Below, piece by piece: positions 36,804 to 46,139 of a stretch of 64,000 nt of DNA (positions within the stretch are counted from its first letter, which is position 1; every line of letters starts with the position of its first letter). Made by a program: the position numbers and the translations under genes. Location of the stretch: positions 186,001 through 250,000 of the forward strand of contig NZ_CP043869.1 in assembly GCF_008630635.1 (NCBI RefSeq). The letters run 5' to 3'. A model generated the notes under the pieces. It had not been told where the DNA came from. It was given only the letters and a program-made list of their open reading frames with translations, and searched no databases. Source of the DNA: Neptunomonas concharum (GTDB taxonomy: Bacteria > Pseudomonadota > Gammaproteobacteria > Pseudomonadales > Balneatricaceae).

Positions 36804-38222
36804 ATGGCGCTGATAAAAAGAGCACATGGCGCTGAACACCCATATTGGGCGTTTGGGCCTTTCAAAATACGCTTACCCTTGCTGCATTACCGAATTGAGA
36901 TGCCTGAAGTGATTCAAGGCTTGGTAATGTTTGTGGTAGGTCTGGCAATGATACCGTTGTTGGAAAAGTACCTTGGTATGCCTTACGAGGCAGCTTTAGC
37001 ATTCACCTTTATAGCGGGTTTAGGTTATATATTGCCGGCAATGTTGGGTGTCCCTCTGGTTCCTGGGTGGATAACGCCGGCGATCCCTGTAGTTATTCTT
37101 TACTTAAAAGGATTTGAGCCGGGGCCTGAAGCCATTAAAGCTATGTTTGCCTTGCAGATTGAAGTCACCATTATCTTCTTAATCTTGGGTATTACTCGGT
37201 GGGGCTCGAAACTGGTTGATATTATTCCAAACTCACTGAAGTCAGGAATAATCATTGGTGCAGGCATTGCCGCAATGATGGGAGAGCTGAAAGTCGGTGG
37301 GCGTATTGATGCGACACCTTTCTCCCTGATTGTAGGGTCGTTGATCTCAGCTTACGTATTATTTTCCCTGTCATTTAAAAATGTTGTGGATACTAATCCG
37401 TTGGCGAAAAAGATTGCTAACTTTGGCATGGTGCCGGGTATGTTAATCGCGATGGTTGTTGGTTGGGGTGTTGGCGAGTATCCATTACCGGATATTGAGT
37501 GGGGTATTACTCAGCCAGACTTCGCGCTGATGTGGCAATACTTAGTGTTCTCGGTTGGCTTCCCAGGTTGGGATGTATTCTTGCTTGCGATCCCTACGGC
37601 GGTGATTGCTTATGTTATCGCGTTCGGTGACATTATTGTTGGTTTTACCTTGGTAAAACGCGTAGACCACATTCGTGATGACGAGAAAATTGAAACAAGT
37701 GTTGACCGCGTTCATGTGGTGACAGCGATTCGTAACGCAATTCATTCTTTCTTTGCGCCTTGGCCGGGTTTGGCAGGTCCCTTATGGACGGCAGCTCATG
37801 CTACCGTAGCAGAACGTTATGCGATGGGTCGTAAAGCGATGGACTCTATCTATAGTGGTGGCGGTACATTCTGGATTACAGGGTTGGTGGCGCTGTTTAT
37901 TTTGCCTCTAGTTACGCTGTTTAAGCCAGTATTGCCTATTGCTTTATCGTTGACGTTAGTACTAACTGCCTATATCTGCATCATGGTGGGTATGGAGCAG
38001 TTGAAGAACCCTACCGAGCGTGGTGTTGCGGGTATCGTAGCGGTTACGTTAGCGATGCCAGATCCTAAATCAACGGTCTATGCCGTAGCAATCGGTCTGA
38101 TTCTGTACTACTTGATTGAGCGTCCAAAACTATTAGGCAAGCATAATCCTGATGATGAGATTATCTTTGCTGGTGGTGACGAGGATGAGCCTGAAAAGGT
38201 TAAGAAAAAAGAAACAGCCTAA
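36804..38222 (+). CDS. Putative NCS2-type (xanthine/uracil permease-like) membrane transporter
   Basis: The 472-residue protein has about twelve hydrophobic helices and a hydrophilic C-terminal tail of Asp/Glu then Lys (DEDEPEKVKKK). The spacing of helices and segments such as IPNSLKSGIIIGAGIAAMMGEL and YVIAFGDIIVGFTLVKRVD suggest the nucleobase-cation symporter 2 fold, but the usual substrate-motif sequences are not clear, so substrate is unresolved. The ATG at 36804 has AGGTGGA 5 bases upstream. It is a single-gene unit bounded by terminators. Confidence 0.55.
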   Translation: MALIKRAHGAEHPYWAFGPFKIRLPLLHYRIEMPEVIQGLVMFVVGLAMIPLLEKYLGMPYEAALAFTFIAGLGYILPAMLGVPLVPGWITPAIPVVILYLKGFEPGPEAIKAMFALQIEVTIIFLILGITRWGSKLVDIIPNSLKSGIIIGAGIAAMMGELKVGGRIDATPFSLIVGSLISAYVLFSLSFKNVVDTNPLAKKIANFGMVPGMLIAMVVGWGVGEYPLPDIEWGITQPDFALMWQYLVFSVGFPGWDVFLLAIPTAVIAYVIAFGDIIVGFTLVKRVDHIRDDEKIETSVDRVHVVTAIRNAIHSFFAPWPGLAGPLWTAAHATVAERYAMGRKAMDSIYSGGGTFWITGLVALFILPLVTLFKPVLPIALSLTLVLTAYICIMVGMEQLKNPTERGVAGIVAVTLAMPDPKSTVYAVAIGLILYYLIERPKLLGKHNPDDEIIFAGGDEDEPEKVKKKETA

Positions 38223-38252
38223 CTATCAGGCATAGATAATCTGCTTTCTTTA

Positions 38253-38279
38253 AAAAAGGCTACTTCAGGTAGCCTTTTT
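38253..38279. terminator. Bidirectional terminator between the permease and gspN
   Basis: Stem GGCTAC / GTAGCC flanked by AAAAA on one side and TTTTT on the other, so it can end both the permease transcript and the convergent gsp operon. Confidence 0.88.
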
Positions 38280-38289
38280 GTTTTTAGAT

Positions 38290-38994
38290 TTAAAGGTGGC
38301 CGCTTTCTTGGAAAACAAAACGTCCGCCCTGTGCTGGACCGAGTAGGGCGATGAGTTTCGACTGAGTAGCTGGGTCATCTGTTGCTAACTCCCCCTTAAT
38401 CAGATATCGGCCTGCTGCTACAAAAGAGCCATCGCCTTGTAACTTGATAGGGGCTTTGGTGTTCGCAAATGAAAAGATATATTGCTGTTTATCGCAGCTA
38501 ATCTCTGCATCAACGACACCCAAAGATAAACCAAGAGCGCGAGTATCACTGATAGATGCCGTACCTTTCATGCTATCCAAACACGTTAGTGCATTCAGAT
38601 CAGATAGCTCAGCGTTAACATTAGCGTGAATACCATTTAGGGCGGGGTTGATACGAGCTAGTCCAAGACTTGAGCTTGTTACAGATAGCGTTTTAACCGT
38701 TTGTGGGTCCCATGGGTAAAAAGAAAACTCCCCTATGGTTTCGATTTCCGGGAAAGAAAGCTGCCAGCCCAGTTGAGCTTGTATCAGTTTCACTGGTTGA
38801 AACTGCCACTGGGTTTTGCCAATAGGTGTACCCGCTATCGTTAGGCGGGCAGAGCCTTTCCAAAGTGTACCTTCAATATTAGACAATTGTGCCGGAATGG
38901 TTGCCGAGAATGGCTGGTAGAAAAAGTACGCCGGCGTATTGCTTATAAAAGCGATAGTGAAAACAAGTACTGAGAGAGAGATAAGCTTTTTCAT
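38290..38994 (-). CDS. gspN: Type II secretion system protein N
   Basis: The 234-residue protein has an N-terminal membrane anchor (LISLSVLVFTIAFISN) and a periplasmic beta-rich domain matching GspN, with QLSNIEGTLWKGSARLTI and a C-terminal GELATDDPATQSKLIALLGPA. GspN is an accessory inner-membrane component, not present in every T2SS. It is the last gene of the operon and overlaps gspM by 4 bases. Confidence 0.85.
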   Translation of the reverse strand: MKKLISLSVLVFTIAFISNTPAYFFYQPFSATIPAQLSNIEGTLWKGSARLTIAGTPIGKTQWQFQPVKLIQAQLGWQLSFPEIETIGEFSFYPWDPQTVKTLSVTSSSLGLARINPALNGIHANVNAELSDLNALTCLDSMKGTASISDTRALGLSLGVVDAEISCDKQQYIFSFANTKAPIKLQGDGSFVAAGRYLIKGELATDDPATQSKLIALLGPAQGGRFVFQESGHL

Positions 38995-39467
38995 GGTGTA
39001 TTGGCGGCCTCGATAAAACTGAGTCGTGCATTGACTCGGCCAGACTGTTCCGCTGTGCTGATTTGCGCCTGTGAGATCTGAATATTCTGTTCGATGCCAC
39101 TTTGGATAGCGCTCAACATGCCGTTGAATGAAGCGTTGTCACTCCACACGCTGATCTCTTCATTATTGCCGGACTGTATGCGGCTGAGGTTAATGCTGTG
39201 CTGAGCAAACGTTTGGGTTACCCGTTGTCTTAAAGGTTGCCCATTAGTGCTCCTTGGCCCAGATGGCGCCTTTATTTGAGCAGCTGCCTGCTGCAACCAT
39301 GCTAAATCTTCTGTTTTCTGAGCAAGCTTGCTTTGTAAAGCTGAGTGGTGTGCCAATGTAGGGCGAATGAGGAGTAGCCAAAGTACTAATACAATACCGA
39401 TAGGCAGTGCAAAGAGCAGTATATGTTGTTCGCGCCTAGAAAGTGCAGCATATTTTTCTTTTAACAT
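38991..39467 (-). CDS. gspM: Type II secretion system protein M
   Basis: The 158-residue protein has a short cytoplasmic start, one membrane helix (ILLFALPIGIVLVLWLLLI) and a periplasmic domain, the GspM layout. GspM partners GspL in the inner-membrane platform. It starts one base after gspL ends and overlaps gspN. Sequence conservation in the family is low, so the call rests on position and topology. Confidence 0.85.
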   Translation of the reverse strand: MLKEKYAALSRREQHILLFALPIGIVLVLWLLLIRPTLAHHSALQSKLAQKTEDLAWLQQAAAQIKAPSGPRSTNGQPLRQRVTQTFAQHSINLSRIQSGNNEEISVWSDNASFNGMLSAIQSGIEQNIQISQAQISTAEQSGRVNARLSFIEAANTP

Positions 39468-39468
39468 T

Positions 39469-40644
39469 TTATTGCCCCTTCAGCGTTAATAAACCTGAAA
39501 CGCTATCCTGATTTTTCACTAAAGTACCCAGTTCTGTATTAAGCCCTGCTGCTTGTAAATCGCTGTTGAGTTTTTCCATTGCGTTGTAGCTATTGGCTTG
39601 CAGTTGCAGTCTTAAGGCTGCGGGAGATGGGCTAAAGCGTAAATTTTGCAGGCGTATATTATGTGTGGATAACAATGGAGAGGCTGCCGCTAACCACGAT
39701 AAAAATTGACTGCTATCCCCTTGGTTATTTTGCTGTCGAAGCTGAGCTCGCATTTGGCGAACAGGGTCATTGATCCGGCGGGCATTAGGGAAGCTTTGGC
39801 GATAGGTATCGATCAGCGCTTGGTCGATATCTGCTATCTGTCGAGAGAGTTTCATATTATCTAAAACGACGCCTGTGAAAAGTAACCCAATGAGGCACGC
39901 GGCGGCGATGACGGGTTTCTTTAATAATGGCCAGAATGTGTGGAGTGCGCTTTGAGCCTGATAGTCCCCTTGCAGCAGGTTAACCGGAGGTGCTTTTAGG
40001 GAAAAGTTGGCTGCTAAGACTTCTGTTAATGGACGAGGCAACGGCTTAGCCGTGAGGGAGTCAAACTGCACAGATGAATCGGTGTAAAGTGTGCAGTGGT
40101 TTGCCAGTTGTAGTTTTGGCAGTAACAAATTTAGCGTTTGCTCGCTGAAGGTTGCTTGTAGCTGGTGCAACCGCGCCATTACTCTAGTGCCCTCTTGCCA
40201 TAATGTGGTGGGCTCTTGTGTAGATAAAAGCTGATAGTCAGGTGTGATATAACGAATGTCCAAGCCTGATTCGAACGCTAATGTTTGCCAATAACGGATG
40301 TTGTCGTGGGTGATCGCGAAGGCTTCTATTTGATTATCTTTGAACTGTCCTGACACTACATGCATTTTCTCGATAGGCTCACTGATGTGCTCCTCTATCA
40401 TGAAGGGTAGGCTGCTGAGCAAAGTGCGTTTTTTCCCAGGCAAGCTGACATTAAAGGCACGTACATGTTCGCCGGGTATGGCTAATATTGTGATCGCTCC
40501 CTCATTTAACGTTTTAAGGCTACTGAGGTCGGCTGAGTTGACTTTACCCTGTTGAGTGGCAAGTTGTTTGGGTGTATTCCAAACGACCCAGCTTAGTTCA
40601 GAGGCAGGATAGTCGTGTGCCCTGATTAGTAAAATGTTACTCAT
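39469..40644 (-). CDS. gspL: Type II secretion system protein L
   Basis: The 391-residue protein has the GspL layout: a cytoplasmic actin-like domain that binds the GspE ATPase (LPFMIEEHISEPIEKMHVVSGQ), one membrane helix around residue 240 (VIAAACLIGLLFTGVVL) and a periplasmic ferredoxin-like domain. It overlaps gspK by 4 bases. GspL links ATPase action to the periplasmic pseudopilus. Confidence 0.9.
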   Translation of the reverse strand: MSNILLIRAHDYPASELSWVVWNTPKQLATQQGKVNSADLSSLKTLNEGAITILAIPGEHVRAFNVSLPGKKRTLLSSLPFMIEEHISEPIEKMHVVSGQFKDNQIEAFAITHDNIRYWQTLAFESGLDIRYITPDYQLLSTQEPTTLWQEGTRVMARLHQLQATFSEQTLNLLLPKLQLANHCTLYTDSSVQFDSLTAKPLPRPLTEVLAANFSLKAPPVNLLQGDYQAQSALHTFWPLLKKPVIAAACLIGLLFTGVVLDNMKLSRQIADIDQALIDTYRQSFPNARRINDPVRQMRAQLRQQNNQGDSSQFLSWLAAASPLLSTHNIRLQNLRFSPSPAALRLQLQANSYNAMEKLNSDLQAAGLNTELGTLVKNQDSVSGLLTLKGQ

Positions 40645-41603
40645 GGTGCTACTCCGTAACGCCGTCCCAATACGCGGGCATTTTTTTCGTCGTTAATATA
40701 AAGCCACGAAGTTAGACTGAACTCAACGCTGCCTAATCGTACCTCAGTTTCTAATTGAAAATAATGTCGTTTATTAACTAAGGCGGCTTTGGTTTGGTCA
40801 CTCAGGGTGATGGAATTAAATATAGGGTGCTGCCAAAAGTCTGCAGCATGAGCATAGCCCTCTTTGGGTCTGTCGTTAATGACCGCTGCAATTTGTACGC
40901 TATCAATGGCACCCTTAATCAGCGCGCTGATCAGGGGAGCGGAGCTTGTGTTTAGATCGTTAACGTTTAAAGCAAGTGTTCGATCGCCCGGTCGAGTACA
41001 GACATGGGGGAGTAAAAGGGCGGCTTCTTCGTTGCTGAGTGCTTCTAATTGCAAAAGCTCACTCACACTCACCATATCATCATCAGCCGCTGCTTGAGGA
41101 GGCGTTTGGCCGCTATAGAAAGGCGTTTCTGCGCCATAGCCGCCCTCGGGTAACGTATCCTCGTCTGTCCAGTCGCGTATTCGGTCAATGAGCATCTCTT
41201 GGCTGGCGGCACTAAGCTTGATCTCTTGCTCTAAAAACTGTTTCCAGACGTTAGTCGTAAATTGGTAGAGAGCTTCATTTGCCTCTTTATTTTGATTTAG
41301 GCTGTTAACATTTAAGCAAGTATGCATTGGCTGTAAACGATAACGCACTCCCCCGCCATCAATAGGAAAGGCCACTTCAAGATCTTCTTTTTCTAGTAAC
41401 GGTTTGTCTATAAAGTCTTCGAGCTTGCTCAGAGCGTAGGTTTCTCCGCCTTTGGCATACCAGTAACCTTGGCGCAGATCGCGGCTGGCACTATGTTGTT
41501 GGGTTTGCTGGCGAACCGTGTCCATTACTTGCGTGGCGAGTACCGTAATAATCGCCATGATGCCCAACACCATAATCAGGGCTGCGCCACGTTGTCTGGT
41601 CAT
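40641..41603 (-). CDS. gspK: Type II secretion system minor pseudopilin K
   Basis: The 320-residue protein has a prepilin-type leader, MTRQRG followed by AALIMVLGIMAIITVLATQV, and a long C-terminal domain (CLNVNSLN and LNVNDLNTSSAPLI segments) typical of GspK, which caps the pseudopilus tip with GspI and GspJ. As usual for GspK, the Glu5 of other prepilins is missing. It overlaps gspJ by 4 bases. Confidence 0.92.
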   Translation of the reverse strand: MTRQRGAALIMVLGIMAIITVLATQVMDTVRQQTQQHSASRDLRQGYWYAKGGETYALSKLEDFIDKPLLEKEDLEVAFPIDGGGVRYRLQPMHTCLNVNSLNQNKEANEALYQFTTNVWKQFLEQEIKLSAASQEMLIDRIRDWTDEDTLPEGGYGAETPFYSGQTPPQAAADDDMVSVSELLQLEALSNEEAALLLPHVCTRPGDRTLALNVNDLNTSSAPLISALIKGAIDSVQIAAVINDRPKEGYAHAADFWQHPIFNSITLSDQTKAALVNKRHYFQLETEVRLGSVEFSLTSWLYINDEKNARVLGRRYGVAP

Positions 41604-42208
41604 ATTTTTGCCCCAGACGCTAGGCTAATGAGTGTTAGCTCTTGCCATTGTTCGTGGTCGATTGCGAGCTGAATCGCTTTGAGGGGGCTATTACTGGAAT
41701 CGGGTATTTCGTTTAGCCACTCAGCAAACAGAAATGAGAATTCAGCAGAGCGGATGTTGCTAAATAGCGTCTGGCTATACCAATCACTGTTATTAACGGG
41801 ATGACCTACAGGCTGAGTTTTGCGAACTAGGGTATCCTCGATTATTTGGTAGCGAACCCGTTCTAACTTCTCGTAAGGCGGTTTTTGACTAGGCTGGCTT
41901 CTGAAGCGGGTAAACTCTAGCAACAGACCGGGCTCACTCGAGCCTCGTGCGGTGATCAAATCGTCCCCTTCGGGTAGCTTATTGGATCTAATCGGTAAGG
42001 AAATGTGATCCAAGTCGGCTTGGATAATACGTAAGCTACGCTGTAAATAGGCTAGTTTTTCATTATGCTCGGCGATTTGTTGGTTGTTTGCCGTCATTGC
42101 TTGTAAAAGATTAGCGCTGATTAGGCCAACCACGGCAGTAATCGCTATAGCAATGACAAGTTCAATAAGGGTCATGCCGGACTGTTTTTGTGGTGTACTG
42201 CTATTCAT
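41600..42208 (-). CDS. gspJ: Type II secretion system minor pseudopilin J
   Basis: The 202-residue protein has the prepilin signature SGMTLIELVIAIAITAVVGLI with Glu5, and the GspJ segment ERVRYQIIEDTLVRKT (shown in part). It forms the pseudopilus tip with GspI and GspK. It overlaps gspI by 8 bases and gspK by 4. Confidence 0.92.
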   Translation of the reverse strand: MNSSTPQKQSGMTLIELVIAIAITAVVGLISANLLQAMTANNQQIAEHNEKLAYLQRSLRIIQADLDHISLPIRSNKLPEGDDLITARGSSEPGLLLEFTRFRSQPSQKPPYEKLERVRYQIIEDTLVRKTQPVGHPVNNSDWYSQTLFSNIRSAEFSFLFAEWLNEIPDSSNSPLKAIQLAIDHEQWQELTLISLASGAKI

Positions 42209-42560
42209 GTTGAAAGCCTGTTAGTTCGGCGAGCAAATAATCAGGCTGGCTTTTTTCGCTGACCTCTATGGTGATGCGGCGAAAGTTCTTCAGCTCGGTA
42301 GTAGCTATGGAAGCTTTCCAATAAAAGCTTTGGCCTGCAAATTGACTAAACCCATCTAGATTTTGCTCTGCTCCAGCGAGTACCAACGACAGTTGGTTAT
42401 GCGCTACCCAGCCCGCATGTTGTCGAATTTCCAGTTGATAGGTGCTTTCAGTCGCTTGTGATACTGCCCGGCTTAAGGCCGCTGCTGAGACGGCCAAGAT
42501 AAACAAAGCGACCATCACCTCTAATAGCGTAAAGCCCCGCTGCTTACTCGGCCGATGCAT
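42201..42560 (-). CDS. gspI: Type II secretion system minor pseudopilin I
   Basis: The 119-residue protein has a prepilin leader and RGFTLLEVMVALFILAVSAAALSRAVSQ. The following HAGWVAHNQLSLVLAG segment matches the GspI WVAxNxL motif. It initiates the pseudopilus tip complex. Overlaps gspH by 17 bases and gspJ by 8. Confidence 0.93.
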   Translation of the reverse strand: MHRPSKQRGFTLLEVMVALFILAVSAAALSRAVSQATESTYQLEIRQHAGWVAHNQLSLVLAGAEQNLDGFSQFAGQSFYWKASIATTELKNFRRITIEVSEKSQPDYLLAELTGFQHE

Positions 42561-43050
42561 AAGGATCTGTCAGTTCTAGCGTTTCGTTTAAATAGCTTAG
42601 CGATAGCTTGAAGGGCGTTAGTAGGCCATCCGGAGAAGCTTGGATTTGAGGAATCGTTGACTCTTCGGCCAAACGAACGGGTTTTCCTTCACTATCTAAG
42701 CTGACTAACAGTGCGTCAGGGAATGTTTTAGGAGTAAAACTGGGCACTTTTTGCCAACCCTGTGTCGATGAGAAAGTCATTAATTCGTAGTGATGCTGGG
42801 TGAATAGAAATCCCAACCAACGCTGCTCAATGAACGCTTTATCGCTTAGGCTGCGAAGTTGTAACTTTAAGGTAGCCATGCTGCCAGTTAGAGGGTTTTC
42901 CTCTTTTTCCCCTGAAAAGTTAACGATTACCGCAGCTGATAACAAACCGATCAACGTGACGATAACCATTAACTCCAGCAAGGTGAAGCCTGCTTGGTGC
43001 TTACCAGTTGCCAATATCTGCTGCCTGCCCTTCGCCGCCATTATCACCAT
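42544..43050 (-). CDS. gspH: Type II secretion system pseudopilin H
   Basis: The 168-residue protein carries a prepilin motif, AGFTLLELMVIVTLIGLLSA, and the GspH-like QRWLGFLFTQHHYELMTF segment. The start is uncertain: the ATG at 43050 gives an unusually long 21-residue leader and a 50-base overlap with gspG, an ATG at 43041 is similar, and a TTG at 43017 would give an 8-residue leader closer to the family norm. GspH links the tip complex to the GspG shaft. Confidence 0.85.
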   Translation of the reverse strand: MVIMAAKGRQQILATGKHQAGFTLLELMVIVTLIGLLSAAVIVNFSGEKEENPLTGSMATLKLQLRSLSDKAFIEQRWLGFLFTQHHYELMTFSSTQGWQKVPSFTPKTFPDALLVSLDSEGKPVRLAEESTIPQIQASPDGLLTPFKLSLSYLNETLELTDPYASAE

Positions 43051-43432
43051 CTGAGCCTAAAGAGTAGATATCGAAGCTACCATGCTCCCCTGGTTGCAAG
43101 TACTGATAAGGGTTGCCCCATGGGTCTTTTGGTAAGCGCTTAATATAACCGTCGGGCCGGTAGTTTTTGGGTTCTGGATTAATTTGTGGCTTGCTGACTA
43201 GTGCCTCTAAACCTTGGTCGGTGGTGGGGTGATTGTGATTATCAAGCTTATACATATCTAATGCTTGTTCAAGTGCGGCAATATCGGCTTTGGCTTTCTC
43301 GACCATCGCTTTGTCTTGGTTATCTAGGACATTGGGTGCAACGATGGCTACCAAAAGCCCTAGGATTACCACGACGACCATAATCTCTAAGAGGGTAAAA
43401 CCCCGTTGTTGTGCTTTGTTGCTGCGGATCAT
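43001..43432 (-). CDS. gspG: Type II secretion system major pseudopilin G
   Basis: The 143-residue major pseudopilin starts with an 11-residue leader and RGFTLLEIMVVVVILGLLVAIVAPNVL. LDMYKLDNHNHPTTDQGLEALV and the C-terminal calcium-site region DIYSLGSDGDNGGEGQAADIGNW match GspG. It forms the pseudopilus shaft after processing by a prepilin peptidase, whose gene is not in this window. Confidence 0.95.
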   Translation of the reverse strand: MIRSNKAQQRGFTLLEIMVVVVILGLLVAIVAPNVLDNQDKAMVEKAKADIAALEQALDMYKLDNHNHPTTDQGLEALVSKPQINPEPKNYRPDGYIKRLPKDPWGNPYQYLQPGEHGSFDIYSLGSDGDNGGEGQAADIGNW

Positions 43433-43446
43433 TGACTCTCTCCGTT

Positions 43447-44655
43447 TTAAAACTGTGTCAGGTTGTTAAGTTGCAGAATAGGTAACAAAATAGCTAAAAC
43501 AATAGCCAGTACTAACGCGCCAAAAATAATGATAAGCAGGGGTTCTATCAAGCGTGTGGCGACACTAATAACGCTGGTGAGCAAGTTCTCCTGTTGGCGC
43601 GCTGCATGATCTAAAGACTGACCCAATTCTCCACTGTGCTCGCCGTTAGCAATCATATAGACAGAGATGGGCGGAAACACTTTACTGTCTGCTAGGGTTT
43701 TACTGAGCAATTGCCCCTCTCTTACCCGTTCGGTGGCGTCGGCCACGGCCTGTCGGATAACGCGGTTATGAAGGGTTTCACGGCTGATCTTAAGAGACTC
43801 GAGTAACGGGGAGCCGCTGTTGACCATAATGCTTAAAGTATTCAGTAATCGTGCTGTTTCCAGTTGGGTAATCAAGCTTCCAAGCCCTGGTATGCGAAGC
43901 ATCAAGCGATGAATGCGGGTAAGGAACGCTTCGTTTTTTAAGAGCTGCTTCCAAACAAAGCTTGCAGCTATCAGCACGGCTAGAACCAACCAGCCCGAAT
44001 TAACGATAAAGTCAGAGATGCTGATCATGATGCGGGTTAGTAGAGGAAGCTGTTGTCCGACACCATCAAATTGCTCAACCACTTTTGGAACAACATAGGC
44101 CATTAATAGTGTGATTACGCCGATAGATACCAACGTTAAAACCGCAGGGTAGATAGCTGCCTGCATCACGGTACTGCGTAATTGCTGGGTGCGCTCAGTA
44201 TAATCGGCCAAACGCATCAGTACTTTGCCAAGGTCCCCGGAATGCTCGCCAGCAGACACTAACGCACAGTAAATAGGGGGGAACACTTTAGGGTGGTCTT
44301 TCATGCCCTCAGCGAGTGTGTGCCCTTCAAGGATGCGACTACGCACCGACTTTAAAACGCGCCTTAACACTTTGTTTCGTGTTTGATCGGCAGCAACTTG
44401 CAGTGCTTCCTCTAAAGGAATGGCTGATTGTACCAAGGCGGCAAACTGTTGCGTAAATAACGCAATATCCCTAGTAGCTACTCGGCCGCTGCGTGTTGCG
44501 CCGCTAGCTGATTTTTGCGCAGTTGCACTCAGGGATACGGGGATCAGACTTTTCTCGCGCAAGTTCTGGCGAGCTTGGCGTTCGGAGTCGGCATCGATAT
44601 AACCGCGTGTTTTTTTCCCATGGGGATCAACCGCCTGATATTCAAATGACGGCAT
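43447..44655 (-). CDS. gspF: Type II secretion system inner-membrane platform protein F
   Basis: The 402-residue polytopic protein starts MPSFEYQAVDPHGKKTRGYID and has two repeats of the T2SSF domain (FTQQFAALVQSAIPLEEALQ and LLNTLSIMVNSGSPLLESLK), with three membrane helices. The frame opens at 44718, but the ATG at 44655 gives the family start and only a 14-base overlap with gspE. Confidence 0.93.
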   Translation of the reverse strand: MPSFEYQAVDPHGKKTRGYIDADSERQARQNLREKSLIPVSLSATAQKSASGATRSGRVATRDIALFTQQFAALVQSAIPLEEALQVAADQTRNKVLRRVLKSVRSRILEGHTLAEGMKDHPKVFPPIYCALVSAGEHSGDLGKVLMRLADYTERTQQLRSTVMQAAIYPAVLTLVSIGVITLLMAYVVPKVVEQFDGVGQQLPLLTRIMISISDFIVNSGWLVLAVLIAASFVWKQLLKNEAFLTRIHRLMLRIPGLGSLITQLETARLLNTLSIMVNSGSPLLESLKISRETLHNRVIRQAVADATERVREGQLLSKTLADSKVFPPISVYMIANGEHSGELGQSLDHAARQQENLLTSVISVATRLIEPLLIIIFGALVLAIVLAILLPILQLNNLTQF

Positions 44656-46135
44656 GTTCTGCTGACTCCTTAACCATTCTGAGTACTTCAGATGGTGAGG
44701 TTTCACCGGCGATAACAAGCGCCCTTCCCTGATCTAACATGGTGCGTAAGCGGCCCTCAACGTGGGCTGCCATGAGATGTTCTCCCGCACGATCATGGAT
44801 AAGACGGGATAACGCCGGATCGATCAGGAGCAATTCATAAAGGCCCTGTCGACCGGTATAGCCGGTTTGGTGGCAATGGTTACAGCCTTGGCTCTCTTTA
44901 ACAACCTGGCCGGTTAGGGCGCTATCGCCTAATGCCAGAGCATCCTCTTGCTGAAGCGTGTAGTCTGTTTTGCAGGCTGGGCAGAGTGTACGAACCAGTC
45001 TTTGTGCCAAAACACCTTTGAGTGATGAAGCGATCAAGTAAGGCTCTATGCCAATATCCATTAGGCGTGTAATTGCCCCTAACGAATCGTTGGTATGCAG
45101 GGTGGACAGCACTAAGTGGCCGGTTAAACTGGCCTGTACGGCAATTTGCGCCGTCTCGGCATCACGAATCTCACCTACCATCACTACATCCGGGTCTTGG
45201 CGTAGAATAGCGCGCAAGCCTTTGGCAAATGTCATGCCGCTTTTCGGGTTTACGGGGGTTTGCCCAATTCCTTCGAGCGCATACTCCACAGGGTCCTCGA
45301 CGGTGAGGATATTGCGGCTCTTGTTATTAATCAGAGAGAGACCCGCGTAAAGCGTTGTAGTTTTACCTGAACCTGTGGGGCCGGTAACAAGAATAATGCC
45401 GTTAGGTTGTTGTAACAGGTGGGTAAAGGGCTTCAAGGTATTGTCAGGCATGCCCAGCTGTACCAGATCCATGCGAGACGCTTGCTTGTCGAGAAGACGC
45501 ATCACGACTCGCTCTCCATGGATCGACGGCATGGTCGATACGCGCACATCCAGTGCTTTACCGGCCATTTTTAAGGAAACGCGGCCATCCTGAGGGATGC
45601 GGCGCTCTGCAATATCTAACTTTGCCATCACCTTGATGCGCGATATGAGTAAAGGCGCTAGTGGGCGGCTAGGCTGTAGAATCTCTTGCAATACACCATC
45701 CACTCTTAGGCGAACAGACATACTGCTCTCAAAGGTTTCAAGGTGAATGTCAGAGGCTTGCTGACGCAACGCTTCAGCAAAGAGGGCGTTGATTAGACGA
45801 ATGACCGGAGCATCATCCTGAGCATCGAGCAAATCTTCTGATTCAGGAATGCTTTGAGCCAGTGCATCTAAATCAATAACATCGTTGAGGTCTGCGATAT
45901 TCTCAAAGGCATTATCAGCCGCCTGATAGGCTAGGCTGATTGCGTCATCTAAGGCTCCGCTATCCATATGCTGAACATGCAAGGTGTTGCCCAATAAACG
46001 ATCTGCTTCCAGAAGGCCCTCTAAGGAAGTATCTGGGCAGACACTGACAGAGGTCTCCTGTGAGTCCTCTGTTGCCGTGGCTAAAATGCGGTGTTTACGG
46101 GCGAATGTAAAAGGAAAAATAGGCTGTGCGATCAT
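44642..46135 (-). CDS. gspE: Type II secretion system ATPase E
   Basis: GspE powers pseudopilus assembly from the cytoplasm. The 497-residue protein has an N-terminal N1/N2 domain, Walker A GPTGSGKTTTLYAGL, an Asp box (VEDPVEYALEGIGQ), Walker B GEIRDAETAQIA, a His box (HLVLSTLHTNDS) and the zinc tetracysteine pair CPACK and CNHCHQTGY. It starts 4 bases after the gspD stop. Confidence 0.95.
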   Translation of the reverse strand: MIAQPIFPFTFARKHRILATATEDSQETSVSVCPDTSLEGLLEADRLLGNTLHVQHMDSGALDDAISLAYQAADNAFENIADLNDVIDLDALAQSIPESEDLLDAQDDAPVIRLINALFAEALRQQASDIHLETFESSMSVRLRVDGVLQEILQPSRPLAPLLISRIKVMAKLDIAERRIPQDGRVSLKMAGKALDVRVSTMPSIHGERVVMRLLDKQASRMDLVQLGMPDNTLKPFTHLLQQPNGIILVTGPTGSGKTTTLYAGLSLINNKSRNILTVEDPVEYALEGIGQTPVNPKSGMTFAKGLRAILRQDPDVVMVGEIRDAETAQIAVQASLTGHLVLSTLHTNDSLGAITRLMDIGIEPYLIASSLKGVLAQRLVRTLCPACKTDYTLQQEDALALGDSALTGQVVKESQGCNHCHQTGYTGRQGLYELLLIDPALSRLIHDRAGEHLMAAHVEGRLRTMLDQGRALVIAGETSPSEVLRMVKESAEHAVI

Positions 46136-46139
46136 GGCA